From NCBI GenBank assembly GCA_947494995.1, contig CANLWY010000001.1:806001-870000 (forward strand): 64,000 bases of DNA. Reading direction: 5' to 3'. Positions 20,402-30,100 of the stretch are shown here, piece after piece. Each line of letters begins with the position of its first letter. Within the stretch, counting starts at the first letter, position 1. The translations under genes were made by a program, and so were the position numbers. The stretch comes from an uncultured Campylobacterales bacterium (GTDB lineage: Bacteria > Campylobacterota > Campylobacteria > Campylobacterales > Arcobacteraceae). A model generated the notes under the pieces. The model ran no database searches. It was not told the origin of the DNA and worked only from the letters and a program-made list of their open reading frames with translations.

Positions 20402-20998
20402 ATGAGAAGAGGGGCAAGAGATAGTCAAGTTGTAAACAACTTTTTTACTTTTGCCACTATTATTATAATTGCTGTTGTAATTACTTTATACTCTAAATAT
20501 GTTGTAAAAGAAGAGGATAAAAATCCAAAAAGAGAAGTTATAAAGTTAGAGTGTGAAAAAGAAGCTTATACCTACTCAAAAGTATTTAATCAAACTCTTT
20601 TAGACAAATCAATAAAAGCCTTAGATAAGGGTTATTATCGACTTGAAGGCTCTTATTTAGAGTCTGAATATATGAAATCAAATATTAAAAATATAGTATC
20701 AATAGAAGAGAGCGATAAGTTTTATATGGATGCTATAAAAACACTTCCAAAAAAAGATATAGAAAAGTTTTTAAAAATAAAATATGAAATAATAGAAAAC
20801 GATAAAGACAATCCAAATAAAAAAGATAAAGAGTGTAAGTTAAACTCAGGCTCTGTTATGACATCATTTAGAATAAACTCAAAAGAGATATTTAGAGTTT
20901 ATACAGACTTTGCATTTATGTATAAAAATGCTATAAAAAATAGAATTGAATGTTCAATAAAGGTATTTAAAAATCATGCTAACACAACAAGAAAATAA
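20402..20998 (+). CDS. Hypothetical single-pass membrane protein
   Basis: 198-aa ORF, N-terminal TM (FFTFATIIIIAVVITLYSKYVV); between lon and a rhomboid gene. Confidence 0.5.
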   Translation: MRRGARDSQVVNNFFTFATIIIIAVVITLYSKYVVKEEDKNPKREVIKLECEKEAYTYSKVFNQTLLDKSIKALDKGYYRLEGSYLESEYMKSNIKNIVSIEESDKFYMDAIKTLPKKDIEKFLKIKYEIIENDKDNPNKKDKECKLNSGSVMTSFRINSKEIFRVYTDFAFMYKNAIKNRIECSIKVFKNHANTTRK

Positions 20999-21509
20999 AT
21001 GGACTATGACCAATATAATTATTGGTATAACAATAATTATGTACCTAATTCAAACAAGCATAATGAATGGTGGCCTTATATTAGGACTGAATATGTATTT
21101 TACTACAGGTCTTTTTTGGCAACCACTTAGTTCTATGTTTGCTCATGGTGGTTTAGGGCATTTAGCTATGAATATGTTTGTACTTTATCAGTTTGGAAAC
21201 TTGATAGAGAGATATAGAGGAAGAGGATATTTCTTATTTTTATACTTTGCTGGTGGAATATTAACTTCTCTTATAAGTTTTGCATATATTTACTATTTGG
21301 ATAATTATGTAAATCTTGTAGGTGCTTCAGGAGCTTTATGTGTACTTATGGGATATATTGCTTTACTAGACAAACGTCAAAGAAGTGGAATCATAACTTG
21401 GGTTCTAATAATCTCTGTTGCCCCTCTATTAATAGGTCTTCCAATTGCTTGGTATGCGCACTTTATTGGTTTAGCAATAGGTTTTTTAATTGGGTTTATT
21501 AAAAGATAA
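20976..21509 (+). CDS. Rhomboid-family intramembrane serine protease
   Basis: HLAMNMF, GASGALCVLMGY (catalytic Ser), YAHFIGLAIGF (catalytic His). Confidence 0.9.
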   Translation: MLTQQENKWTMTNIIIGITIIMYLIQTSIMNGGLILGLNMYFTTGLFWQPLSSMFAHGGLGHLAMNMFVLYQFGNLIERYRGRGYFLFLYFAGGILTSLISFAYIYYLDNYVNLVGASGALCVLMGYIALLDKRQRSGIITWVLIISVAPLLIGLPIAWYAHFIGLAIGFLIGFIKR

Positions 21510-21511
21510 AA

Positions 21512-21679
21512 TTACTTCATAAAAAGAGAAACTACATACATAACAATTAAAATAGCAGCCATTGTTATAACTATCTCTTTTTTCTTTACTGTTGGATTTA
21601 GTGTCCCACAGTAAGGGCATTGCCTTTTTTTTGTGTCAATCTCTTTTTTGCAGTATCTACATGGTTCTTGTTTTATAAT
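21512..21679 (-). CDS. Small zinc-ribbon membrane protein missing from ORF track (start codon uncertain)
   Basis: Minus-strand frame: IIKQEPCRYCKKEIDTKKRQCPYCGTLNPTVKKKEIVITMAAILIVMYVVSLFMK*; two CxxC pairs plus C-terminal TM; AAGGA just upstream but only ATT/ATA at the expected start position. Confidence 0.6.
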   Translation of the reverse strand: MIKQEPCRYCKKEIDTKKRQCPYCGTLNPTVKKKEIVITMAAILIVMYVVSLFMK

Positions 21680-21840
21680 TTTTTCCTTGAAAATAAATAA
21701 TGACTTAAGAATGTAACTTATTTGATATAATTTTGTTACAATTATACTATATTATATAATAATTTTAATAAAACTTCATAAGAAGTATTAATGCCTTTGA
21801 GATTAATAAGTATAAATAATCATAAAACAAGGAGCAAGTT

Positions 21841-24186
21841 ATGAATAACGTGTCAATAAAAATGAGATTAATTGGATCTTTTTTGGTTATTGCTTTGTTA
21901 GTTGCAGTTTTGGCAGGATATAGCAATTATGGAGTTAATGAATCATCAAAAGGATTTGCAAATTATAGAGAGATGGCTAGAGACAGTCTTCTTGCAAGTA
22001 GAGTACAAGCAAATATGTTGATGGTGAGGATGAATGTTAAAGATTATCTAAATAATCCCGTACAAAAAGAGATTGATGAGTTTAATAGTTATTATAATAG
22101 AACTAGTAAATTTATGGGTAAAGCATTAGTTGAGATTCAAAAACCTACTCGTGCAGGTTATGTGAAAAAAATGTCCGAGGATTTAATTACTTATAAAGAC
22201 TCCTTTTTTAAAGTTGTTGATTATATGAATAGACGTAATGATATTGTAAATAATAACTTAGACGTAAATGGAAAAAAAATTGAACAACTTTTAAGTGCTG
22301 TAATGTTAAGCGCCAATGAAGATGGAGATAAAGAAGCAGCAATAGCTGTTGCTCAAGGTGTAAGAACACTTCTTTTAGCTAGATTATATACTGCAAAATA
22401 TCTAAAATCAAATGAAGAAAAAGATGCTAATAGATCAAACGAAGAATTTCATATTTTAGAAAAACAAGTTGTTGATATAAGAAAAGAGCTTCAAAATACT
22501 AAAAGAAGAGAACAATTAAAAGAAGCAATTAGACTAAAGACTATCTATTTACAAGGTGTTTCTGAAATTGTTAAAATAATAAAAGAGAGAAATGATATTA
22601 TTAATAACAAACTTAATAAGATTGGACCTAATATTGCTAAGTTAGCAGAAGATGTTAAACTATCAATAAAAGAAGATCAAGATAGAATAGGTCCTGCTGT
22701 TTCAGTACAAAATGATAACATTTTGAAAATATCTCTAGTTATTGCAGCTATTGTATTTATTTTAGTTATTTTATTTGCAGTTATAATACCAAGACAGATT
22801 TCAGGACAAATCAATGTATTTCAAGATGGTTTATTAGGTTTCTTTAAATTTTTAAATAAAGAAAATAAAGATACTGAACCAATAGATATAAGTTCTAGTG
22901 ATGAAATAGGAACTATGGCTAAGATTGTAAATGAAAATATCTCTAAAACGAAAAAGCTAATTGAAGATGATGAGTTATTGATTAATGATGTTAAAAGAGT
23001 AGTTGATTTAGTAAATCAAGGAAAAATAAATCAGACAATTAATAGTTCTACTACTAATGAAAGCTTAGAAGAGTTAAAAAGAATTTTCAACGAAATGCTT
23101 GATACAATTAGTAGAAAAGTAGATGGTGATATTAATACTATTGAAGAAGCATTAGAAAAATTCCAAAAATTAGATTTTACACATAGATTAAGTAATCCAA
23201 CAGGAGATACTTCAAAAGGATTAAACTCTTTAGCAGAAATAATTAACAGCATGTTAGTTGAAAATAAAACTAATGGATTGACTTTAGATAAAAGCAGTAA
23301 TATTTTACTTAAAAATATCAATAGTTTAAATGTAAATGCAAATGAAGCGGCAGCCTCATTGGAAGAGACATCTGCAGCTTTAGAAGAGATAACAGGTAAT
23401 GTTTCTCAAAACACTCAAAATGTAGTTCAAATGTCTGATTTTGCAAATCAATTGAATAATTCAGCAAAAGATGGACAAGCTTTAGCGACTAAAACAACAG
23501 AAGCAATGGATGAAATCAATAATCAAGTTACTTCTATAAATGAAGCAATTACTATTATTGATCAAATTGCATTCCAAACAAATATCTTAAGTTTAAATGC
23601 AGCAGTTGAAGCAGCAACAGCTGGTGAAGCAGGAAAAGGTTTTGCGGTAGTTGCACAAGAAGTAAGAAACTTGGCCTCAAGAAGTGCTGAAGCAGCAAGT
23701 GAAATTAAAAACTTAGTTGAAAATGCAAATATAAAAGCCAATGATGGTAAAGATATTGCTGATAAGATGATTCACGGTTATAGTGGTTTAACTGAAAATA
23801 TTAATAAGACAATAGATTTAATCTCAAGTGTTGAAAATGCAACAAAAGAACAACTTCAAGGGATTGAACAAATTAATGATACAGTAGCTTCATTAGATAG
23901 AAAAACTCAAGAAAATGCAAGTATTGCATCACAAACAAATGATATTGCTGTAGAGACTGATTCAATTGCAAAATTAATCTTATCTGATGCAAATGAAAAA
24001 GAGTTTTTAGGTAAAGAGAGTGTAACAGTAAGAAAAGTTAATAATGATACTAAGGTAAGAGTAAATGAAAATAGAAGTAGTTCTATCTCAAAACCTAAAG
24101 TAGAGAAAGCAGTTCAAAAAGAAAATAAAACAAAAACAATTGAAGCGAATAACAAAAAAGAAGATGATGCATGGGAAAGTTTTTAA
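21841..24186 (+). CDS. Methyl-accepting chemotaxis protein, likely HBM-type sensor, with C-terminal CheR/CheB tether-like pentapeptide
   Basis: Two TMs, long helical periplasmic domain, QTNILSLNAAVEAATAGEAGKGFAVVAQEVRNLA signalling tip; ends DDAWESF. Confidence 0.93.
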   Translation: MNNVSIKMRLIGSFLVIALLVAVLAGYSNYGVNESSKGFANYREMARDSLLASRVQANMLMVRMNVKDYLNNPVQKEIDEFNSYYNRTSKFMGKALVEIQKPTRAGYVKKMSEDLITYKDSFFKVVDYMNRRNDIVNNNLDVNGKKIEQLLSAVMLSANEDGDKEAAIAVAQGVRTLLLARLYTAKYLKSNEEKDANRSNEEFHILEKQVVDIRKELQNTKRREQLKEAIRLKTIYLQGVSEIVKIIKERNDIINNKLNKIGPNIAKLAEDVKLSIKEDQDRIGPAVSVQNDNILKISLVIAAIVFILVILFAVIIPRQISGQINVFQDGLLGFFKFLNKENKDTEPIDISSSDEIGTMAKIVNENISKTKKLIEDDELLINDVKRVVDLVNQGKINQTINSSTTNESLEELKRIFNEMLDTISRKVDGDINTIEEALEKFQKLDFTHRLSNPTGDTSKGLNSLAEIINSMLVENKTNGLTLDKSSNILLKNINSLNVNANEAAASLEETSAALEEITGNVSQNTQNVVQMSDFANQLNNSAKDGQALATKTTEAMDEINNQVTSINEAITIIDQIAFQTNILSLNAAVEAATAGEAGKGFAVVAQEVRNLASRSAEAASEIKNLVENANIKANDGKDIADKMIHGYSGLTENINKTIDLISSVENATKEQLQGIEQINDTVASLDRKTQENASIASQTNDIAVETDSIAKLILSDANEKEFLGKESVTVRKVNNDTKVRVNENRSSSISKPKVEKAVQKENKTKTIEANNKKEDDAWESF

Positions 24187-24258
24187 ATCTAAAATAGATT
24201 AAAATTTGCAAATTGTAATTTTATTGCAAAATGAAATAAAAAATGCTAAAATTCAATT

Positions 24259-25539
24259 ATGTTTATTCATTTGGATTTAGATTGTTTTTTTGTATCTGCA
24301 CATAGAACTCTTGATAAAAGTTTAGAAAATATCCCTGTTGCGGTTGGAGGACGAAGCAACTTGAATATTTTCTCTTCTGACAAAATAGTTCGAAAAATCT
24401 CTGAAAATAAAGGAGCTTTTGTTAGTACAATCTTAACTAATGAGGGTGAGAAAACCTTTAAAGACTACTTTGTAGATGAAAATGGAAAAATCAGAGGTAT
24501 TATTACAACTTGTTCTTATGAAGCAAGAGGATTTGGAGTAAAAACGGCAATGAGTGTAAATGAAGCTCTTAGTTTATGTCCAAAACTTAAAATGATAGCT
24601 CCAAACTATCCTTTATATCATGAGTTATCTCATAAACTTTTAGAGATATTAAAACTTGAAATTCCTTTAGTAGAACAGTTCTCCATAGATGAGTTTTTTG
24701 GAGATTTAAGAGGATATGTAAAAGAAGAAGATATAGTAGAGTTTTCAATGAATCTTAAAAAAAAGATTGAGAAAGAGTTAGATCTTCCTATTTCTATTGG
24801 AATAGCACATTCAAAATATCTTTCAAAACTAATGACAGAGTTTGCAAAGCCTGATGGGGTAAAATATGTAAAAAAAGAGCATATGAAAAGTTTTATAAAA
24901 GATATACCAATAGAAGAGTTCCCTGGTATTGGTAAAGGTTACCAGCAAAGACTTAAAGGGTATGGAATAAAAACTCTTGGGGATATAGAAAAAAGGAAAG
25001 CACTCTTTTACTCATGGAAAAAACCAGGAATAGAGTTATATAATAGAATCACAGGTGAAAATGATACAAATATAATTCAACATAGAGATAAAAAATCCAT
25101 AGGTATAGGACGAAGTTTTGATCCTATTTATGATAGAAGTGAAATAAAAAGAAGAGTTGTTATTTTAAGTAGATATCTATGTTTTTTAGTAAAAAAAGCT
25201 AAAGTAAACCCTTTAACTTATGCAATAAAAATAAAGTATGATTCCAAATTAAAATCTAAAGACTATATAAATGTGAATAGAATTTTTAATGAAGAAGATT
25301 TTAAAAGATTTGTAATTCAACTTTATAGTAAAAATGATACTCATCCTACACATGGAGTAATACAACTAAATCTTACAGTATCAAATTTTTCAAAATCTAC
25401 AGAGTTTACTTCTAATATTTTTGAGTATGAATCAGATTTAAAAAAGAGAGAGCTTACAAATAAACTTCAAATTTTAAGGGAAAAATATGGAGTTGATATT
25501 ATAAAAACTGCTTCTGAACTTGAAGAAAAAAATCATTAA
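24259..25539 (+). CDS. Y-family DNA polymerase (DinB/Pol IV-like)
   Basis: MFIHLDLDCFFVSAHR, CSYEARGFGVKTAM, EQFSIDEFFGDL, SIGIAHSKYLSKL. Confidence 0.92.
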   Translation: MFIHLDLDCFFVSAHRTLDKSLENIPVAVGGRSNLNIFSSDKIVRKISENKGAFVSTILTNEGEKTFKDYFVDENGKIRGIITTCSYEARGFGVKTAMSVNEALSLCPKLKMIAPNYPLYHELSHKLLEILKLEIPLVEQFSIDEFFGDLRGYVKEEDIVEFSMNLKKKIEKELDLPISIGIAHSKYLSKLMTEFAKPDGVKYVKKEHMKSFIKDIPIEEFPGIGKGYQQRLKGYGIKTLGDIEKRKALFYSWKKPGIELYNRITGENDTNIIQHRDKKSIGIGRSFDPIYDRSEIKRRVVILSRYLCFLVKKAKVNPLTYAIKIKYDSKLKSKDYINVNRIFNEEDFKRFVIQLYSKNDTHPTHGVIQLNLTVSNFSKSTEFTSNIFEYESDLKKRELTNKLQILREKYGVDIIKTASELEEKNH

Positions 25540-25583
25540 CTAATTAATGGTATAATGCCAAAATATAAACAATTAGGAAAAAC

Positions 25584-25898
25584 ATGAGTTTAAAAAATAT
25601 ATTAAGAAATAATTCAAATAAACTATTAAATATTGCTTCTGAAAATGTTACGAAAGCTTTTGATTATCCTGCTATAAAAGGTAGAGAATTAAAAGATGCT
25701 ATAAAAAATAAAATCAGGGAGAAAGCAATATTAGCTACGAAAGCTAGATTAGCAGAACACCATAAGACTTTTGATGATTATACAGATGAAGAGTTAGAGA
25801 TTATTATTATAGATGAAGAGAATAAAATAAAAGATGATTTAAAAACAAAATCTTTAGTAGGTGCATTAGCTATACTTGGATTAGATTTTTTAGTTTAG
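25584..25898 (+). CDS. Hypothetical protein
   Basis: 104-aa ORF, no recognised domain. Confidence 0.5.
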   Translation: MSLKNILRNNSNKLLNIASENVTKAFDYPAIKGRELKDAIKNKIREKAILATKARLAEHHKTFDDYTDEELEIIIIDEENKIKDDLKTKSLVGALAILGLDFLV

Positions 25899-25907
25899 AG
25901 ATTTAAA

Positions 25908-26321
25908 ATGTTTAGACAAGTAAAATCTGCACTTTTTTGGTACTACTTATATAAGTTTAGAAAAAAAGTTTTAATTATAGCTTTTCTTTTAATTCTTGCA
26001 CTTTTTGCAAATGCAATATATGGAGATATTGTTCAATATCTAACTTTAAAGCAGAAATTAGAGTATTTAGAAATAGCACTTATGTCAAAATGGGTAATTA
26101 TAATCTTCAATCTATTATTCTCTTTATATCTTTTGCTTACACTTTTTAAATCAGAAGAGAAAGAGAAAAAAGAGATTGTTAAAGAAGAGAAAAAAGAGAA
26201 TAAAACTATTGAATCTAATGAAAAGAGTGACAAAAATACAACTTCTAAATTTACAAAAAGAGAAGAGAAGTTTTTAAAAAAAGAGTTAAAAAGTAGAAGT
26301 GACCTATTAGTTGAAAGATAG
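25908..26321 (+). CDS. Hypothetical two-TM membrane protein with charged C-terminal tail
   Basis: Two hydrophobic helices followed by K/E-rich tail; 10 bp after previous ORF. Confidence 0.5.
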   Translation: MFRQVKSALFWYYLYKFRKKVLIIAFLLILALFANAIYGDIVQYLTLKQKLEYLEIALMSKWVIIIFNLLFSLYLLLTLFKSEEKEKKEIVKEEKKENKTIESNEKSDKNTTSKFTKREEKFLKKELKSRSDLLVER

Positions 26322-26326
26322 TTTGT

Positions 26327-26362
26327 CTTTTTATGAAAAAGTTCTTACTTTTTCATAAAAAG
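26327..26362. terminator. Bidirectional terminator-like hairpin between convergent genes
   Basis: Perfect 15-bp inverted repeat CTTTTTATGAAAAAG-TTCTTA-CTTTTTCATAAAAAG; overlaps the stop end of the mscS-type gene. Confidence 0.75.
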
Positions 26363-28180
26363 TGTTTGTGTAGGATACGCAAATTCACAATTGTTTTTTT
26401 GAACTAGTTCACTTATTTTTATCAAAACGTCTTCTTTTACTGTAAGCCAATCTTCCCAGTTTGGACTTCTTGTAAAACAATAGATTAAAATATTTATTGA
26501 ACTTGCATCATATTCATCAATATAAACTAGAAGTGTTCTTTTTACACCCTGTAAGTCTTCTCTTTTAATTGCTTCAAATTTTCTACTTTTACTTTGTTTA
26601 ATATTCTTATTACTTGCAATATGAGGGTGTGTATCCAGCATTTCAAAGATATCTTTTTTTAAGTTTACAATATCTTCCATCGCACTTTCATAGGTAATTC
26701 CAATTTTCATTTTAATTCTTCTACCAATTCTTCTTTTTGAGTAGTTTTTAATATGAGTATTGGCAAGTTCTGAGTTTGGAACTGTAATCATAGCATTATC
26801 AAAAGTTCTAATTCTTGTTGTTCTCATTCTAATATCTACAACAGTTCCCTCAACTGAGTTTGCAACAATCCAATCCCCTTGAGAAAATGAGTTATCAGTC
26901 ATGATATTTAATGAACCAAAGAAGTTTGCTAGAGTATCTTTAGAAGCTAAAGCAATAGCAATACCACCAACTCCAAGTGAAGCAGCGATTGCTTTTATAT
27001 CAATACCAAGTTGAGTAAATAAGAATAGAATAACAAGTAAAATTAGAATCACTTTTATAATTCTTAAAATAAAAACAATCATTTCACGTCTTACATTAGG
27101 GTACTTTTCTATTAAATGTTGAGCGAAGTTAGTAATACTATTTGATAAAAGTGAATATATCGCCCATGTAAATAGACCCATATAAACAGTATTAACCCAA
27201 GGCATTATTTGATTTAGAAGCTCATTATCTTTTATAAGAATATATAAAGAGATTTGTATTGATAAAATATATAGTGCAACAACAAGAGGTTTTTCTATAG
27301 ATTCTTCTAAATAACTTTGAGTTCCAGAGTTATCTTCTTCCTCTTCTTCACTATTGATATCGGTTCTATTTTTAAATATAAGGTTGTTTAAAAAACCAAT
27401 AAATAGATGAATGATTTTTGTAATAAAAAGTTTAAAAAGTAAAAGAATAAATAATACAACTACTATATCACCAACAGAAAACTTTAAATGATAGCTTGTA
27501 AGTTGTGATATAGGTGCAATTATAGGATATGAATCAATTTTTGATACTAAATACTGTAAATTAAAATTATCTATAAAGAAGTTTGTTTTTCTATAAAGTC
27601 CGATATTTTCAAGCAAGTACTTAAGTGTATAAAGTTGTTGATTGTTTTGACTGATTAATTCTTCATAATTCTTAGTTAAGCCATTTGAAATTTTATTATT
27701 GTTTTTTTGCTCTTTTATATAAAGAGTTTTATACTCTTTTAAATCACTATTTTCTAAAAGCTTTATATTGTTTGAAATAATATTTTCAAAGAATTTTGCA
27801 TCTTTAAAAGATTTTTTTGCATAGTTTATATCTGTTAAAGTTGTGATAAACATTCTTTCTTCTTGCAAAATAAGAAGTTTAATTTCATCTCTTTTTACTG
27901 CAAGGTCATTATGTTCTCTTTGGTTTATATCCATTCTATTTTGTAAATAGTTAATCTCTTTATCATAGTCTCTTTCATTGAAACTATCATCTAGGTACTT
28001 ATCTTCATTTATATTGTTTATAATGTTTTCAGCATAAGTTTGTTGTTCTTTGATTCTTTCTTCAATTGTTTTTTGAATATCTACAGTTGTATTTTCTTTT
28101 GTTTGTACAGCTTCTTCACTTAGTAGTAAAATAGGTAGTAGAAGAATCAAAAATATTTTAAAAAATTTATATCTATACAT
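26345..28180 (-). CDS. MscS-family mechanosensitive channel
   Basis: AIAASLGVGGIAIALASKDTLANFFGSL, GDWIV...GTVVDIRMRTTRIRTFDNAMITVPNS. Confidence 0.92.
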   Translation of the reverse strand: MYRYKFFKIFLILLLPILLLSEEAVQTKENTTVDIQKTIEERIKEQQTYAENIINNINEDKYLDDSFNERDYDKEINYLQNRMDINQREHNDLAVKRDEIKLLILQEERMFITTLTDINYAKKSFKDAKFFENIISNNIKLLENSDLKEYKTLYIKEQKNNNKISNGLTKNYEELISQNNQQLYTLKYLLENIGLYRKTNFFIDNFNLQYLVSKIDSYPIIAPISQLTSYHLKFSVGDIVVVLFILLLFKLFITKIIHLFIGFLNNLIFKNRTDINSEEEEEDNSGTQSYLEESIEKPLVVALYILSIQISLYILIKDNELLNQIMPWVNTVYMGLFTWAIYSLLSNSITNFAQHLIEKYPNVRREMIVFILRIIKVILILLVILFLFTQLGIDIKAIAASLGVGGIAIALASKDTLANFFGSLNIMTDNSFSQGDWIVANSVEGTVVDIRMRTTRIRTFDNAMITVPNSELANTHIKNYSKRRIGRRIKMKIGITYESAMEDIVNLKKDIFEMLDTHPHIASNKNIKQSKSRKFEAIKREDLQGVKRTLLVYIDEYDASSINILIYCFTRSPNWEDWLTVKEDVLIKISELVQKNNCEFAYPTQTLFMKK

Positions 28181-28241
28181 AAAAACTCCAAATAGTTAAA
28201 TAGTTAATATTATATAAAAATATCACTTATTTATTGTTTTA

Positions 28242-28256
28242 TGATAACAGTTATCA
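28242..28256. promoter_or_regulatory. Fur-box-like palindrome
   Basis: TGATAAC-A-GTTATCA, 7-1-7. Confidence 0.65.
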
Positions 28257-28293
28257 AAATCAGCGAAGATTAAGGTTTATAAAGTTATTATTC

Positions 28294-28308
28294 TGATAAC
28301 AGTTATCA
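28294..28308. promoter_or_regulatory. Fur-box-like palindrome, identical second copy
   Basis: TGATAAC-A-GTTATCA, 52 bp from the first copy, just upstream of ORF 28320. Confidence 0.7.
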
Positions 28309-28319
28309 ATAAGGGAGAG

Positions 28320-28625
28320 ATGATGTCAGTTTTAATTATAGGTGGAGATAAGATAGATACTATAAAAGGTATTTTAGATGAGTTAGGTAATTTCTCTATT
28401 ACACATTGGGATACTAGAAAAAAGTCAAGCGCATGTAGAAAAGATATTCCTCAAGGTACAGATTATATCTTGATGATTACAGATTTTATAAATCACAATG
28501 CAATGTACAAGTATAGAAAAGAGGCAAAGAAGAAGAATATTCCTCTTATTTGTACAAAAAGAAGTGCAAGTTCTGTTTATTGTGAGGTGTGTAAGTTCTT
28601 AAAAATGAATAAATGTGAAGGATAA
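28320..28625 (+). CDS. DUF2325-like protein
   Basis: VLIIGGDK...ITHWDTRKKSS...DYILMITDFINHNAMYKYRKEAKKKNIPLICTKR. Confidence 0.75.
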   Translation: MMSVLIIGGDKIDTIKGILDELGNFSITHWDTRKKSSACRKDIPQGTDYILMITDFINHNAMYKYRKEAKKKNIPLICTKRSASSVYCEVCKFLKMNKCEG

Positions 28626-28628
28626 GTT

Positions 28629-28829
28629 ATGAGTGAAATGATTATAGATGAAATAAACAGTTTTTCAAGTTATAAGTATGAACCAATGACAAGAAGAGTT
28701 ATAAATTTAAAAGGTGTATCAAATGCTAACTTAGATGAGTTTTTAGAAATTGCACATCTTTTAGATTTAAATCACATAAAATATAAGTTTACAACAAATA
28801 TTGATATTAGAATTTTAGGAAGAAAGTAG
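28629..28829 (+). CDS. Hypothetical small protein
   Basis: 66-aa ORF, tightly packed in the operon. Confidence 0.55.
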   Translation: MSEMIIDEINSFSSYKYEPMTRRVINLKGVSNANLDEFLEIAHLLDLNHIKYKFTTNIDIRILGRK

Positions 28830-28833
28830 AATC

Positions 28834-29586
28834 ATGGGAAATATTGGCTTTGATATAAATAATGAATTTTTACCATCATTTGATAGATTTCAAAATGAAG
28901 TAAATCAAAGATTGATGTTCTTAAAACTTTTTAATCAAGAAAACTGTTGTGATATAAGATTCTCAAAAGAGGAGTTAACAGAGTGTAAAACAAGTTCTCT
29001 TTTTAAGATTTTTGCAAAAAAGATTACAAAAAATCTTCAGTTTGATGGTTATATTAAAACCTTTATTAAAGAAGTTGATGTTGAAAAAACAAATACAATA
29101 AATAGGTTTTTTGAAAAAACATCTCTTCAAAAAAGAAAATTTTCATTAAAAAATAGTTTTGAAGAATCAAATGTTGATGTGGCATTGAAACTGATTAAAG
29201 TATTTGATGAGTCTAACTACTCTATATTTTTAGATGGAGAGAAGATATTTAAAAATTTTGTTACAAATAAGATTATAAGAGGAGCAGCTGATAAAGAAGT
29301 TTATGTAAATGTAGACTCTATTGATATCAAAACAAATAATGATTTTTCAAATACAAAAATATTTACATATTGGCAATTTTTAGACTCAAATAACTTGAAG
29401 GTTGAAGAGCATATTAAACAAGCAGTTAATTGTATAGAGACAACTGAATTTAAGCAAGTTTATTTAGTGTATCCAAAAAATGAAAAGTTTAATAAACATA
29501 TAAAAATAGAGTGTGAAAATGAGCTTAGTTCTAAAGAGTATGAAATTAAATTAATTCCATATTCTTTACGTTCAACTCTAAGATAA
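28834..29586 (+). CDS. Hypothetical protein in Fur-box operon
   Basis: 250-aa ORF, 4 bp after previous gene. Confidence 0.6.
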   Translation: MGNIGFDINNEFLPSFDRFQNEVNQRLMFLKLFNQENCCDIRFSKEELTECKTSSLFKIFAKKITKNLQFDGYIKTFIKEVDVEKTNTINRFFEKTSLQKRKFSLKNSFEESNVDVALKLIKVFDESNYSIFLDGEKIFKNFVTNKIIRGAADKEVYVNVDSIDIKTNNDFSNTKIFTYWQFLDSNNLKVEEHIKQAVNCIETTEFKQVYLVYPKNEKFNKHIKIECENELSSKEYEIKLIPYSLRSTLR

Positions 29587-29604
29587 AAGGAATAATAAAA
29601 AGAT

Positions 29605-30096
29605 ATGAAAGCAATTTTTTATGCAACAAGTACAGGAAATACAGAAGAAGTAGCAAATAAAATTCACAAAAACTTTAGTGATTTTGAAATTATTGATATT
29701 GCAAGTGATGGAGTTTCTCAAATGAATGATTGTAGTTCATTTATTATAGGAGCACCAACTTGGGGTGAGGGTGATTTGCAAGATGATTGGGAAGATTGTT
29801 TTGATGAATTAAAAGATATGGATTTCAAAGGTAAAACTGTAGCTCTTTTTGGTTTAGGTGACCAAGATAGCTATGGTGACGAATTTGTGAATGCTTTAGG
29901 AACATTATATGAAGTGGTTAAAGAAAATGGTGCAAATATCATTGGCTTTACTTCTACTGATGGTTATGATTATGATTATTCAACTGCTGAACTTAATGGA
30001 GAGTTTGTTGGCTTAGTAATTGATGAAGATAATCAGAGTGATTTCACTGAGGAAAGAATTGAAACTTGGTGTAACACTATAAAAAACGAAATTTAA
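29605..30096 (+). CDS. fldA: Flavodoxin
   Basis: IFYATSTGNTEEVA FMN loop, GAPTWGEGDLQDDWEDCF, FGLGDQDSYGDEFVNALGTLYE. Confidence 0.93.
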   Translation: MKAIFYATSTGNTEEVANKIHKNFSDFEIIDIASDGVSQMNDCSSFIIGAPTWGEGDLQDDWEDCFDELKDMDFKGKTVALFGLGDQDSYGDEFVNALGTLYEVVKENGANIIGFTSTDGYDYDYSTAELNGEFVGLVIDEDNQSDFTEERIETWCNTIKNEI

Positions 30097-30100
30097 ATCA

